A DNA stretch of 56,005 nucleotides from assembly GCA_017435365.1 (NCBI GenBank), contig JAFSFD010000049.1, forward strand, positions 1 to 56,005, in the 5' to 3' direction. Positions 26,162 to 34,182 of this stretch are shown one piece after another. Each line of letters opens with the position of its first letter. The stretch's first letter is position 1. The DNA is from Akkermansia sp. Lineage in GTDB: Bacteria > Verrucomicrobiota > Verrucomicrobiia > Verrucomicrobiales > Akkermansiaceae. The translations under genes and the position numbers were made by a program. The notes below the pieces were generated by a model that was not told the DNA's origin, ran no database searches, and was given only the letters and a program-made list of their open reading frames with translations.

Positions 26162-27574
26162 ATGCAATTCTTTCTGACCCCTGAGGAAATCGCGCAGCTG
26201 GAGTGGAGCTACCCCAGCGCGGGAGAAATCGTACTCTTCATCGTCGGCATCAGTTTCTTCCTGTTTCTGAATGCGTTTTTCGTTGCCAACGAATTCGCCT
26301 GCGCCCGCGTGCGCGAAAGCCAGCTGGTGGAAAACGACGACGACACCAAATCCCAGGCCTATCGTCGCCGCACCGCCCGCCACATCGTGAGACATCTGGA
26401 TACCTACCTTTCCGCGAACCAGGTGGGCATCACCTTTGCCTCGCTGGCGCTGGGTGCCATGGGCGAGCCCTTCATCGCCAGCCTCATCAGCAGCCCGCTG
26501 AGCTACTACCTGCACCTGAGCCCCACAGTGGTACATGTCATCTCGTACACTCTTTCCTACGCGCTCTTCACCTTTGCGCACGTGGTGCTGGGCGAGCTGG
26601 TGCCCAAGAGCCTGGCCATCCGCAAGCCGCTGCAGATTGCTCTGGGCACGGCGGTTTCCATGCACCGCTTTGCCAAATACACGAAGTGGATCATCCTGCT
26701 CTTCAACAACACGGCCAATGCCATAGCGCACCGGGTATTCGGTGTGGACCCGCACTACGAGCCGAATGAATCCCACAGCGCCGAGGAAATCGCCCTCATC
26801 GTGGAGGCCAGCGGCCGCCACCACGAAGTGACCGAGACCGAGGCAGAAATCTCCATGAATGCACTGGAGCTCAACGACCGCTCCGTGCGAGACATTCTGG
26901 TGCCGCGCAGCCGCGTGGAGGTGCTGGACATCAACAAGAGCTTCGACACCCTGCTGGAGCAGGTACTCAACAGCCGCCACAGCCGCTTTGCCCTCGTCTC
27001 CGGACACCTGGACCATGCCAAGGGCTGGGTGCATGTGAAGGATATCCTGCAGATGGTACACAGCGGCACCCGCGATATCATGGCCGAGCGCCGCGAGCTC
27101 AAAGTGGTGCCCGAAACCATGAAGCTGGATACTCTGCTGGACTTCTTCGCCAAGGAGCACACGCACTTTGCCCTGGTGGTGGATGAATACGGCGAGGCTC
27201 AGGGCCTGGTGTATCTGGACGACGTACTGGAGGAAATCGTGGGCAACGACATTCAGGACGAATTCGAAATGGAGACCGCACGCACCTTCTTCCAGGTGGC
27301 CGAGGGGCAATACATCGCCAGCGGGTCTATCGCCCTCTTCGACCTGGAGGAAGAGCTGCCCGAACTGGGCGAATTCGAGAAAGACACCGGTATTTCCACT
27401 CTCAGCGGCTACATCACCGACCGCCTGGGCCACCTGCCCGAGTGCAACGAGCAGCTCCGCCACCGCGACTTCCTCATCACCGTCATCGGGACGGATGGCC
27501 GCCGCGTGACCCAGACCCGCATCGAGCACGCCCCCTCTGCCAATGAGGCGGAGGAAGACGACCTGGAAATGTAA
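26162..27574 (+). CDS. HlyC/CorC-family CNNM-CBS membrane protein
   Basis: A 470-residue member of the UPF0053/CorC group linked to magnesium/cobalt efflux or homeostasis. The N-terminal CNNM domain has about four membrane segments (from IVLFIVGISFFLFLNAFFVANEF to about residue 200) and carries ARVRESQL and NQVGITFASLALG. Two CBS domains (about 245-370) include VRDILVPRSRVEVLDI and HFALVVDEYGEAQGLV. The C-terminal CorC_HlyC domain has LSGYITDRLGHLP. All parts are intact. The transported ion cannot be fixed from sequence. Confidence 0.88.
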   Translation: MQFFLTPEEIAQLEWSYPSAGEIVLFIVGISFFLFLNAFFVANEFACARVRESQLVENDDDTKSQAYRRRTARHIVRHLDTYLSANQVGITFASLALGAMGEPFIASLISSPLSYYLHLSPTVVHVISYTLSYALFTFAHVVLGELVPKSLAIRKPLQIALGTAVSMHRFAKYTKWIILLFNNTANAIAHRVFGVDPHYEPNESHSAEEIALIVEASGRHHEVTETEAEISMNALELNDRSVRDILVPRSRVEVLDINKSFDTLLEQVLNSRHSRFALVSGHLDHAKGWVHVKDILQMVHSGTRDIMAERRELKVVPETMKLDTLLDFFAKEHTHFALVVDEYGEAQGLVYLDDVLEEIVGNDIQDEFEMETARTFFQVAEGQYIASGSIALFDLEEELPELGEFEKDTGISTLSGYITDRLGHLPECNEQLRHRDFLITVIGTDGRRVTQTRIEHAPSANEAEEDDLEM

Positions 27575-27595
27575 CCCCCACCTCCACCAAACGCT

Positions 27596-28174
27596 ATGCA
27601 TATCTACGAAACGCTTTCCCTGGCCCCCACCGGCTTTGCCATGGGCATGGTGCTCATGCTGCTGAGCCTGTATGTGCTGCTCTGCCCGGAGCACTTCCGC
27701 AAGCACCTGTCCACCGTGCATGCCAAGAGCAGCGCCGGCACCGTGCTGCTGGGCATCGACTTCGTGTGGGTAGCCCTGCTGCTGTTCAAGGCAGACTGGA
27801 ATGCGCTCTGCATGCCGCTGTTCGAGTTCGAGAACTTCCGCGGCATCCTGCTTATCCTCTGCCCCGTCATCTGGTTTGTGATGAGCAGCATGGCCAGGGA
27901 GCAACTCTTTGCCCGTGCGCTGGGCTTCTTCCTGCTGCTCATGGCCATTGTGCCCATGAGTGCCGCCTTCCTGAAAGACCCCGCCACGCGCATCCTCATC
28001 CCGCTGTGGTGGTACCCGGTGCTCACCGTGGCCATGTTCTGGGTGGGCAAGCCCTACCTCTTCCGCGACTGGATGGGCTGGCTGGTGCAGCGCTCGCGCC
28101 TCATCTCCGGCATCGCGGTGTTCAATTTTGTGTACGGCCTGCTCATCTGCACCTGCGCCGGGCTCTTCTGGTAA
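27596..28174 (+). CDS. Membrane protein of unknown function
   Basis: A 192-residue polytopic protein with five or six hydrophobic segments (MGMVLMLLSLYVLLC; TVLLGIDFVWVALLLF; GILLILCPVIWFVM; LGFFLLLMAIVPMS; YPVLTVAMFWVG; IAVFNFVYGLLICTC). I do not recognise the family. It starts 21 bp after the CorC-like gene and is followed 25 bp later by the deaminase gene, so cotranscription is likely. Confidence 0.75.
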   Translation: MHIYETLSLAPTGFAMGMVLMLLSLYVLLCPEHFRKHLSTVHAKSSAGTVLLGIDFVWVALLLFKADWNALCMPLFEFENFRGILLILCPVIWFVMSSMAREQLFARALGFFLLLMAIVPMSAAFLKDPATRILIPLWWYPVLTVAMFWVGKPYLFRDWMGWLVQRSRLISGIAVFNFVYGLLICTCAGLFW

Positions 28175-28199
28175 ATAATTCCATTCCCATTCTGCCACC

Positions 28200-29501
28200 A
28201 TGGTTTCCCTTTATACTGCTGACTACGTACTCACTCAGAACGACACCCGAGATATCCACCGCGATGCCGCCGTGGCGGTGGAGGACGGCAGAATCCTGAG
28301 CGTGGGCCACGCCGACCTGCTGGAAATCATCTTCCCGGACCACCGCCGCGTGGATCTGGGGAATGCCGTCATCATGCCCGGTCTGGTGAATGCCCACACG
28401 CATGTCTCCATGAGCCTGCTGCGCGGCTATTCGGATGATAAGGCACTCATGGACTGGCTCACGCAGGACATTTTCCCGGCAGAGGCTAAGCTCACCCCGG
28501 AGCTGGTGGAGCTGGGCGCCATGTTCTCACTGGCGGAAATGATCCGCACCGGCACCACGGCCTTCTATGATATGTACATGCACCAGCGCAGCGTGTTCCG
28601 CGCGGCGGATAAGCTGGGCATGCGCGCCGTGATGGGCGAGAGCGTCACTCAGTTCTTCCCTTCCCTCACCTGCAAGGATGCCGAGGCCTACTTCGACCTC
28701 GTGCGCGCCCAGGCGGAGGAATGGAAGGGGCACCCGCGCATCCGCCAGGCTGTGCTGCCGCATGCACCCTACACCACCAACCCGGAGCTGCTCACCAAAT
28801 GCCGCGCCCTGGCAGATGAAACCGGCTCCCTCTTCGGCATGCACCTGGCTGAAACAGAGAGCGAAACGCAGACCTGCCTGCAGAACTTCGGCAAGCGTCC
28901 CATCCCCTACTGCGCCGAACTCGGCCTGCTGCAGCCGGATGCAACTTTCTTCCACGTGGTGCATGCAGATGAGCAGGATATGGAGCTGCTGGCCGAAGGC
29001 CGCTGCGCCGTGGTGCACAACCCCGCCAGCAATATGAAACTGGCCAGCGGCGTGGCTCCCACCGGCGCCATGCAGCGCTACCGCATCCCCGTGGCCCTGG
29101 GAACGGACGGACCCGCCAGCAACAACGCCCAGAACATGGTGCGCGAGATGTACCTGGCCAGCCTGCTTCAGAAGGTACACCACCTGGACTCCACCGCCTG
29201 CCCCGCCCAGGCCGCGCTGGATATGGCCACACGTGGCGGCTCCGATGCCCTGCACGACCCGCTCATCGGCACCCTGGAGCCCGGCATGAAGGCCGACTTC
29301 ATCGCCCTGGACCTCAGCACGCCCAATATGCAGCCTGTGCACAACATCGTCTCGAACATCGTGTACGCTGCCACCGGCCTGGAAAACAAGCTCACCGTGG
29401 TCGATGGCCAGGAACTCTACCGCGACGGCAAGTTCCTCACCTGCGATTACGAAGCCCTCTGCGCCGAAATGAAGGCCGTTCACGGCTGGCAGAAGAAGTA
29501 A
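28200..29501 (+). CDS. mtaD: MTA/SAH deaminase-type amidohydrolase
   Basis: A 433-residue metal-dependent hydrolase of the ATZ/TRZ group, most like 5-methylthioadenosine/S-adenosylhomocysteine deaminase. Metal and catalytic residues are in NAHTHVSM (HxH), MHLAETESE (His and Glu), FHVVHADEQD and ALGTDGPASNN (Asp). The C-terminus refolds into the urease-type beta domain (GTLEPGMKADFIALDL). The family also contains guanine and chlorohydrolase-type enzymes, so the substrate is probable rather than certain. It sits 5 bp before the exonuclease gene. Confidence 0.82.
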   Translation: MVSLYTADYVLTQNDTRDIHRDAAVAVEDGRILSVGHADLLEIIFPDHRRVDLGNAVIMPGLVNAHTHVSMSLLRGYSDDKALMDWLTQDIFPAEAKLTPELVELGAMFSLAEMIRTGTTAFYDMYMHQRSVFRAADKLGMRAVMGESVTQFFPSLTCKDAEAYFDLVRAQAEEWKGHPRIRQAVLPHAPYTTNPELLTKCRALADETGSLFGMHLAETESETQTCLQNFGKRPIPYCAELGLLQPDATFFHVVHADEQDMELLAEGRCAVVHNPASNMKLASGVAPTGAMQRYRIPVALGTDGPASNNAQNMVREMYLASLLQKVHHLDSTACPAQAALDMATRGGSDALHDPLIGTLEPGMKADFIALDLSTPNMQPVHNIVSNIVYAATGLENKLTVVDGQELYRDGKFLTCDYEALCAEMKAVHGWQKK

Positions 29502-29506
29502 CGCCT

Positions 29507-30106
29507 GTGAACTCGACTGCGCTGGAGGATTTGTGCTGGGCGGCCATCGATTTCGAGTCCGCCGGCACCGCGCCGGGCGAAACCGATTGCCCGGTGCAGA
29601 TTGGCATTGTGCGCGTCGAAAGGCTTTTTTCTGACGCGCCGCAGCTCTTCACCAGCTACATCGCCTGCAACCGCCCGGTGCGCTGGAGCGCCGCCAGGGT
29701 ACACGGCATCACCACCGAAACACTCAAGGGAGCCCCGGAGTATATCACCCTCTGGCCGCAGATTCGCGAACTGCTGCGCGGCGCGGTGGTGCTGGGGCAC
29801 AACCCCGCCACGGAGAAACGCTTCCTGCGCAGCTTCCCCGGCCACGGCTTCGGCCCCTGGGTGGATACCCTCGCCCTGGCCCGCCAGGCAGCCCCCGATT
29901 TGCCGGACCACGCCCTCGCCACCGTCTGCGAGGCCCTCGGCATCACCGATACGGTGACTGCCATGGTCAGCGATGCCGCCCACGCCCGCTGGCACGATGC
30001 GCTCTACGATGCCGCCGGCTCCCTCCAGCTGCTGCGCACCCTCATCCACGCCCTGCAGATGCAGCGCTGCACCCTCCGCGATATCGATTTCGCCGTGAGC
30101 GAATGA
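29507..30106 (+). CDS. DEDDh 3'-5' exonuclease (DNA pol III epsilon-like)
   Basis: A 199-residue stand-alone RNase T/epsilon-fold exonuclease. ExoI is AAIDFESAG (Asp, Glu), ExoII is VVLGHNPATEKRFL, where the usual HNA.FD has become HNPATEKR, and ExoIII is ARWHDALYDA (His, Asp). VHGITTETL is the common family link segment. The change at ExoII deserves attention, because the usual catalytic Asp after HNA.F is not obvious. The GTG start at 29507 is 5 bp after the deaminase stop. Its DNA or RNA substrate is unknown. Confidence 0.8.
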   Translation: MNSTALEDLCWAAIDFESAGTAPGETDCPVQIGIVRVERLFSDAPQLFTSYIACNRPVRWSAARVHGITTETLKGAPEYITLWPQIRELLRGAVVLGHNPATEKRFLRSFPGHGFGPWVDTLALARQAAPDLPDHALATVCEALGITDTVTAMVSDAAHARWHDALYDAAGSLQLLRTLIHALQMQRCTLRDIDFAVSE

Positions 30107-30130
30107 TGAGCAGGAGACCTCTGCGTAAAA

Positions 30131-30195
30131 TAAACTGATATTTGGCGTTTCGGAGCACGGGACTTTGGTCCCGAAATCACGGTGCACATAATCGA
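30131..30195 (+). repeat. R1 repeat, degenerate copy
   Basis: The left half of the element is readable (CTGATATTTGGCGTTTCGGA, then GCACGGGACTTTGGTCCCGA). The second arm has been lost, leaving only AAATCACGGTGCACATAATC. Note that the small stem still pairs (GGGACTTTGGTCCC) although its loop bases differ. It lies between the convergent exonuclease and GH109 genes. Confidence 0.7.
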
Positions 30196-30202
30196 GAGAA
30201 TC

Positions 30203-30239
30203 AAAAAACCGCCGGGATGCAGCGTGGGCATCCCGGCGG
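30203..30239 (-). terminator. Intrinsic terminator of the GH109 gene
   Basis: A 12-bp stem CCGCCGGGATGC/GCATCCCGGCGG (30209-30220 with 30228-30239) is followed by TTTTTT on the minus strand. Confidence 0.92.
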
Positions 30240-30265
30240 GAACTATTTCGGAGTATTGAATGAAA

Positions 30266-31972
30266 TTACTTCTGAGCAGCCTCAACCTCAGCGTAAGTCT
30301 CGGAGTAGGCCTTTTCAGCAGCAGCCTTGGCGGCGGCGGTGGCCTTCTCAGCCGTGGCAATCTCAGCATCGAGCTGGGCGGCGGCGGCCTCGTAGGCCTT
30401 CACGGCAGCAGCGTCGCCGGACTGGGCGGCATCATACAGGTTCCAGAGGTCGAGCTTCTTCACAGCAATCTTCTGGGCGGCGGTGTAGGCCTCAGCAGCA
30501 GCCTCGGTGGCAGCCTCATCAGCGGGGGCGGCCCAGGCATGCTTGTAGCCCTTCACGTCGTTCCAGTGACCACGGGTGAAGTCGGGGAAGGAGACGGAGC
30601 AGTTGCCGTTGTCCATGGACAGGGAGCCGAGCTCAGCCAGGCAGCACCATTCGGCCATGTCATACACGTCCATATCCAGGGGCAGACCATTCTGCAGGCA
30701 GTAGACCATGCGCACGTCCATGAAGAAGTCCATGCCGCCGTGGCCACCCACCTTCTCGGCCATTTCGCCGTACTTCTTGATGATGGGGTGACGATAGGTC
30801 TCGCGGAGCTTCTTCATGTTCTCCTCGCTCATGAAGGAGTGGGAGTCGAGGTCCTCCAGGTCGGGGGCCCCCTCAGAACCTTCGAGGTGGCCGCTCTCCA
30901 GCACAAAGCCTTCGATGGGGTACTTGTTGGCAAAACCGCGGGTACCGGTCAGCTGGAACAGGCGGTTGTAGGGCTGCGGGTTCATCACGTTGTGCTGAAT
31001 CTCCACAACCTTGCCGTTGGCGGTGCGCATGAGCGTGGTGGTGTGGTCGCCATTGCGGAATTCCGGGCAGGGCTTGCCGGTCTTCTTCTCCACGTACTCA
31101 CGACCGTGCACAGACTTGGTATCCATGGCCACGAGGGTGGTGAAGCGGTCGCCGCGGTGAATATCCATCACCTGGGCCACCGGGCCGAGACCGTGGGTGG
31201 CATACACATCGCCGCGGTTCTCCTTGTTGTACTTCATGCGCCAGCCGAGTTTCTCGGGGTCATTTTCGGGGTTCACCCAGTAATCGTCCCAGAACGGGTC
31301 GAGATTGTGAATGTAGGCACCCTTGGCGTAGAGCACTTCACCGAAGATACCCTTCTGGGCCATGTTCAGGGAGTCGAGCTCGAACCAGTCGTAGCAGCAG
31401 TTCTCCAGAATCATGCAATGCTTGCGGGTCTTCTCGGAAAGGTTGATGAGCTCCCAGCACTGCTGCAGATTCATGGCGCTGGGCACCTCGATGGCGGTGT
31501 GCTTGCCATTCTCCAGGGCGCACTTGGCCACGGGGAAGTGGTGGTCCCAGTCGGTGGCAACGTACACCAGGTCGATGTCGTCGCGCTTGCAAAGTTCTTC
31601 ATATCCCTTGGCGCCGTAGTAGATGGCGGCGGGAGCCAGGCCTGCCTTGCGCAGACGCTCCTGGCACTTCTCAGCACGCTTCTTCTCATAGTCGCAAAGG
31701 GCCACAATCTCCACACCGGGGATGTGGGTAAAACGGGAAACGGCACCCGGGCCACGCATACCAAGGCCCACGAAGGCCACGCGAACGGTCTTCAACTTGG
31801 GGGCAGCAAGACCCACCACGTGCTGCTGGCCTTCCGGACGCACGGGAGATTCCACCACAAGGGTGCCCTTATCCCAATGAGTCTTAGTGTCCGGAGACAG
31901 CGACTGTGCCTGCAGCCCACTCACAGCGAAGAGGGCGAGGAACGCCAGTGTCAATACTCGATTCAGTTTCAT
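30266..31972 (-). CDS. Secreted GH109-like alpha-N-acetylgalactosaminidase with coiled-coil tail
   Basis: A 568-residue Gfo/Idh/MocA-fold protein. GH109 enzymes use bound NAD+ to cleave alpha-GalNAc, for instance from mucin or blood-group A glycans. A signal peptide (to about residue 22, SGLQA) precedes the Rossmann loop VAFVGLGMRGPG. YVATDWDHH, EVPSAMNLQQCWEL, MILENCCYDWFEL, GAYIHNLDPFW and ATHGLGPVAQ are GH109-type segments. The final 85 or so residues (from about DEAATEAAAEAY) are an Ala/Lys/Glu-rich coiled coil, which I do not expect in this family. It is monocistronic with a strong terminator. Confidence 0.85.
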   Translation of the reverse strand: MKLNRVLTLAFLALFAVSGLQAQSLSPDTKTHWDKGTLVVESPVRPEGQQHVVGLAAPKLKTVRVAFVGLGMRGPGAVSRFTHIPGVEIVALCDYEKKRAEKCQERLRKAGLAPAAIYYGAKGYEELCKRDDIDLVYVATDWDHHFPVAKCALENGKHTAIEVPSAMNLQQCWELINLSEKTRKHCMILENCCYDWFELDSLNMAQKGIFGEVLYAKGAYIHNLDPFWDDYWVNPENDPEKLGWRMKYNKENRGDVYATHGLGPVAQVMDIHRGDRFTTLVAMDTKSVHGREYVEKKTGKPCPEFRNGDHTTTLMRTANGKVVEIQHNVMNPQPYNRLFQLTGTRGFANKYPIEGFVLESGHLEGSEGAPDLEDLDSHSFMSEENMKKLRETYRHPIIKKYGEMAEKVGGHGGMDFFMDVRMVYCLQNGLPLDMDVYDMAEWCCLAELGSLSMDNGNCSVSFPDFTRGHWNDVKGYKHAWAAPADEAATEAAAEAYTAAQKIAVKKLDLWNLYDAAQSGDAAAVKAYEAAAAQLDAEIATAEKATAAAKAAAEKAYSETYAEVEAAQK

Positions 31973-32112
31973 ATGTATGATTAATACGAGGTTTCTCTTC
32001 CTTTTCTTTCAGAAATCTATCTGCTTGCGCAGTTTTACCGGAAAGAAAGCACACTCAGTGTAGCCGTTGCAACACGCCAGGTCAAGCTTATTTTCCAGCG
32101 GCGATGCGCAAG

Positions 32113-32230
32113 TCCACACGTGTCCCAAAGTTTGAGTACTGAGCTCGACAAATTGATGTTTGTGGTTGTCGGAGCACGGGACTGAAGTCCCGTGCTCCGA
32201 CAAAGTTTCCCCATAACTTCCAATTTATCT
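32113..32230 (+). repeat. R3 module plus R1 repeat with collapsed centre
   Basis: GTCCCAAAGTTTGAGTAC (R3, 32122-32139) leads directly into R1. Here the two arms have merged into one perfect palindrome (TTGTCGGAGCACGGGACT, GA, then its complement). The loss corresponds to deletion between the two CGGGACT repeats of the full element. The copy stops 2 bp before the stop codon of the gamma carbonic anhydrase-like gene. Confidence 0.85.
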
Positions 32231-32232
32231 CA

Positions 32233-32742
32233 TCAGCGGGCGGAATACTCCCGCGCGAGCCGGATGTAATCCTTCGCGTGGTCAATGTTGGCCTGCTCAG
32301 TTTCGGGCGGCAGCTGCTTCACCACCCGGGCGGGGGAGCCCAGCACCAGGCTGAGGGGCGGGATGATGGTGCCCTTGGTCACCAGCGCATGTGCGCCTAC
32401 TATCGAGCCATGCCCCACCACGGCGCCATCCAGCACCACCGCGCCCATGCCGATGAGGCAGGCATCCTCCACGGTGCAGGCATGCAGGGTCACGCTGTGG
32501 CCCACGGTCACATACCGGCCCAGCTTGCAGCCACACTCATAGTCTACATGCAGGCAGCAGTTATCCTGCACGTTGGAGCCATCCCCTATCTCGATGGGGG
32601 AAACATCTCCGCGGATGGTGGTGTTGTACCACACATTGCTGCCGGGCTGCAGGGTCACGCAGCCGATGATATCGGCACTGGCGGCCACAAAGGCCGGTTC
32701 ATTCAGCTGAGGGGCATTGCCGGCAAAGGATTCAATAGCCAT
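32233..32742 (-). CDS. Gamma carbonic anhydrase-like hexapeptide-repeat protein
   Basis: A 169-residue left-handed beta-helix protein of the YrdA/PaaY/CaiE group. Zinc-type histidines appear in NCCLHVDYE and VGHSVTLHAC, and the hexapeptide pattern (GAVVLDGAVVGHGSIVGAHALV) is clear. The ending SPARVVKQLPPETE is typical. Family members are zinc proteins, some with carbonic anhydrase activity, and many of unknown role. The acidic loop of classical Cam is absent. It follows ilvH after a terminator and has no obvious promoter of its own. Confidence 0.85.
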   Translation of the reverse strand: MAIESFAGNAPQLNEPAFVAASADIIGCVTLQPGSNVWYNTTIRGDVSPIEIGDGSNVQDNCCLHVDYECGCKLGRYVTVGHSVTLHACTVEDACLIGMGAVVLDGAVVGHGSIVGAHALVTKGTIIPPLSLVLGSPARVVKQLPPETEQANIDHAKDYIRLAREYSAR

Positions 32743-32753
32743 GGTCAGAGGTG

Positions 32754-32794
32754 AAGAAAACCACCGGCAAAGTGCCTGACCCTGCCGGTGGTTT
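32754..32794 (-). terminator. Intrinsic terminator of ilvH
   Basis: A 12-bp stem AAACCACCGGCA/TGCCGGTGGTTT (32758-32769 with 32783-32794) is followed by TCTTC on the minus strand, so the T-run is mostly within the stem. Read-through into the next gene is possible. Confidence 0.7.
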
Positions 32795-32820
32795 GCATTT
32801 GGTAAGATAATGAAGGAAAA

Positions 32821-33312
32821 TTAATGGCGGGGCTTCACCACGGCAATCTTGCCGGAGCGCGTCACCATGTCCACATCGTAGTCGCTCATGAGGTCCAGGA
32901 AGCGGTTCAGACGGAACGCACCGCCGGAAATCTCGATGGTGAGCATCTCTCGCGTGGCATCAATGACCTGGGCGCGGAACATATCGCAAAGCTGGAGAAT
33001 CTCAGTCTTATTCTGCCCGAAACGCACACGTACCAGCACAATTTCGCGGTAGACCGTGGGGGCGTTGCGGTAGTCGATTACCTCTACCACATTCACGAGC
33101 TTGCTGAGCTGCTTGATGACCTGGTCGAGCTTCTCATTGTCTTCCTTCACGTCAATGGTCATGCGGGAGAACATGGGGTCCTCGCAGGGCGCTACGTTGA
33201 GGGAGTGAATGTTATAGCCGCGACCGGAGAACAGGCCTGCTACGCGGGAAAGCACACCAAACTTGTTTTCCACGAGCACGGAGATTGTATTAATCGGTTT
33301 GTCAGTCGGCAT
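32821..33312 (-). CDS. ilvH: Acetolactate synthase small subunit
   Basis: A 163-residue regulatory subunit that gives the catalytic subunit valine feedback control in branched-chain amino acid synthesis. The N-terminal ACT domain (ISVLVENKFGVLSRVAGLFS, then GRGYNIHSLNVAP) and the C-terminal half (REIVLVRVR, GGAFRLNRFLDLM) are both present, so it is the long form. The large subunit ilvB is not in the window. It has its own promoter and terminator. leuA lies 0.9 kb upstream on the same strand. Confidence 0.93.
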   Translation of the reverse strand: MPTDKPINTISVLVENKFGVLSRVAGLFSGRGYNIHSLNVAPCEDPMFSRMTIDVKEDNEKLDQVIKQLSKLVNVVEVIDYRNAPTVYREIVLVRVRFGQNKTEILQLCDMFRAQVIDATREMLTIEISGGAFRLNRFLDLMSDYDVDMVTRSGKIAVVKPRH

Positions 33313-33339
33313 AATGTGTAGGGGGTGTAATCGCGTTAG

Positions 33340-33368
33340 AGAATACCTGATTCACCACGCCGCGTCAA
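33340..33368 (-). promoter_or_regulatory. Promoter of ilvH
   Basis: TTGACG (33368-33363), a 17-bp spacer and TATTCT (33345-33340) on the minus strand, 27 nt before the ATG. Confidence 0.8.
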
Positions 33369-33407
33369 GCAGTATCTTCTCACGCAGACGCAGTATTTTA
33401 TCAGGAG

Positions 33408-33435
33408 TTTGAATTTTGGATTTTTGATTTTGAAT
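33408..33435. repeat. Heptanucleotide repeat (TTTGAAT type)
   Basis: Four 7-base units in phase: TTTGAAT, TTTGGAT, TTTTGAT, TTTGAAT. It lies in the gap between pth and the ilvH promoter. Confidence 0.7.
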
Positions 33436-33463
33436 GTATTGAATTCAGCAGGATTCCCAAGAC

Positions 33464-34120
33464 TCAATCCGCCGGTGTACCCTGCTCCGTCTCTGCCGCA
33501 AGCTCGGTGGATTCGGTCTGCGGCTCAGGTTTCTTGCGGGGCTTCTTTTCCTTCTTCACGTTGAACTTGTTGGCGGCGGCCTGGAATCCCTCTTTCATCA
33601 TCATGACGGTGGCCTCCTCTGCCCTGGTCAGGCATTCCTCCAGCAGCGGGCGCTCATCCGGGGCAAACTTGCCGAGCACATGGCCCACCATTTCCTTCTG
33701 CCCCGGGGCGCCGATGCCCACGCGGAGGCGGGGGAACTTCTCGCCGCCCAGGTGGGCAATGAGTGATTTCATGCCATTGTGCCCGCCGGCAGAGCCCCCT
33801 GCCCTCAGGCGCATAGTGCCCACGGGGAAGGAAATATCATCGTAGATGACCAGCACCTGCGACGGGTCGAACTTGTAATAGCGCATGATGGGTCCCACGC
33901 ACTCCCCGCTGCAGTTCATGAAGGTCTGCGGCTTAATGAGCAGCACCCCGGGCCCGGCAGCCAGCTCGCCTTTGCGCGCCTTATCGGGCTTCCATTCGGC
34001 TCCGAAGCGGCGCGCCAGGCGATCCAGCACCATGAAACCCACGTTGTGGCGGGTTTCGGCATAGTCGCGGCCCGGGTTTCCCAGGCCGACGATAATGCGA
34101 ATTGGAAGTTCGGAAGACAT
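33464..34120 (-). CDS. pth: Peptidyl-tRNA hydrolase
   Basis: A 218-residue Pth that recycles peptidyl-tRNAs released from stalled ribosomes. It has the N-terminal IIVGLGNPGRDYAETRHNVGF region with Asn and catalytic His, QTFMNCSGECV, YDDISFPVG with the catalytic-site Asp, and GGHNGMKS. A charged 30-residue tail (KEKKPRKKPEPQTESTELAA and onward) extends beyond the usual end. It lies 55 bp after leuA on the same strand and may be cotranscribed with it. Confidence 0.94.
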   Translation of the reverse strand: MSSELPIRIIVGLGNPGRDYAETRHNVGFMVLDRLARRFGAEWKPDKARKGELAAGPGVLLIKPQTFMNCSGECVGPIMRYYKFDPSQVLVIYDDISFPVGTMRLRAGGSAGGHNGMKSLIAHLGGEKFPRLRVGIGAPGQKEMVGHVLGKFAPDERPLLEECLTRAEEATVMMMKEGFQAAANKFNVKKEKKPRKKPEPQTESTELAAETEQGTPAD

Positions 34121-34147
34121 TGTCCATTAATCGACGACCGGCACCTT

Positions 34148-34182
34148 TCAATTGTCAATCGTCAATAGTCAATTGTCAATTT
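34148..34182. repeat. Heptanucleotide repeat overlapping the leuA stop
   Basis: Five units in phase: TCAATTG, TCAATCG, TCAATAG, TCAATTG, TCAATTT. The leuA stop codon (34178-34176) and the codon before it are made of repeat sequence, so the repeat has grown into the end of the gene or supplies its stop. Confidence 0.8.

Noticed and set aside
30260..31984. A 574-codon open frame on the plus strand covering the whole GH109 gene in antisense
   Set aside because: It mirrors a GC-rich gene, encodes a His/Gly/Leu-rich low-complexity product with no family pattern, and the minus-strand gene has a signal peptide, family motifs and a terminator.
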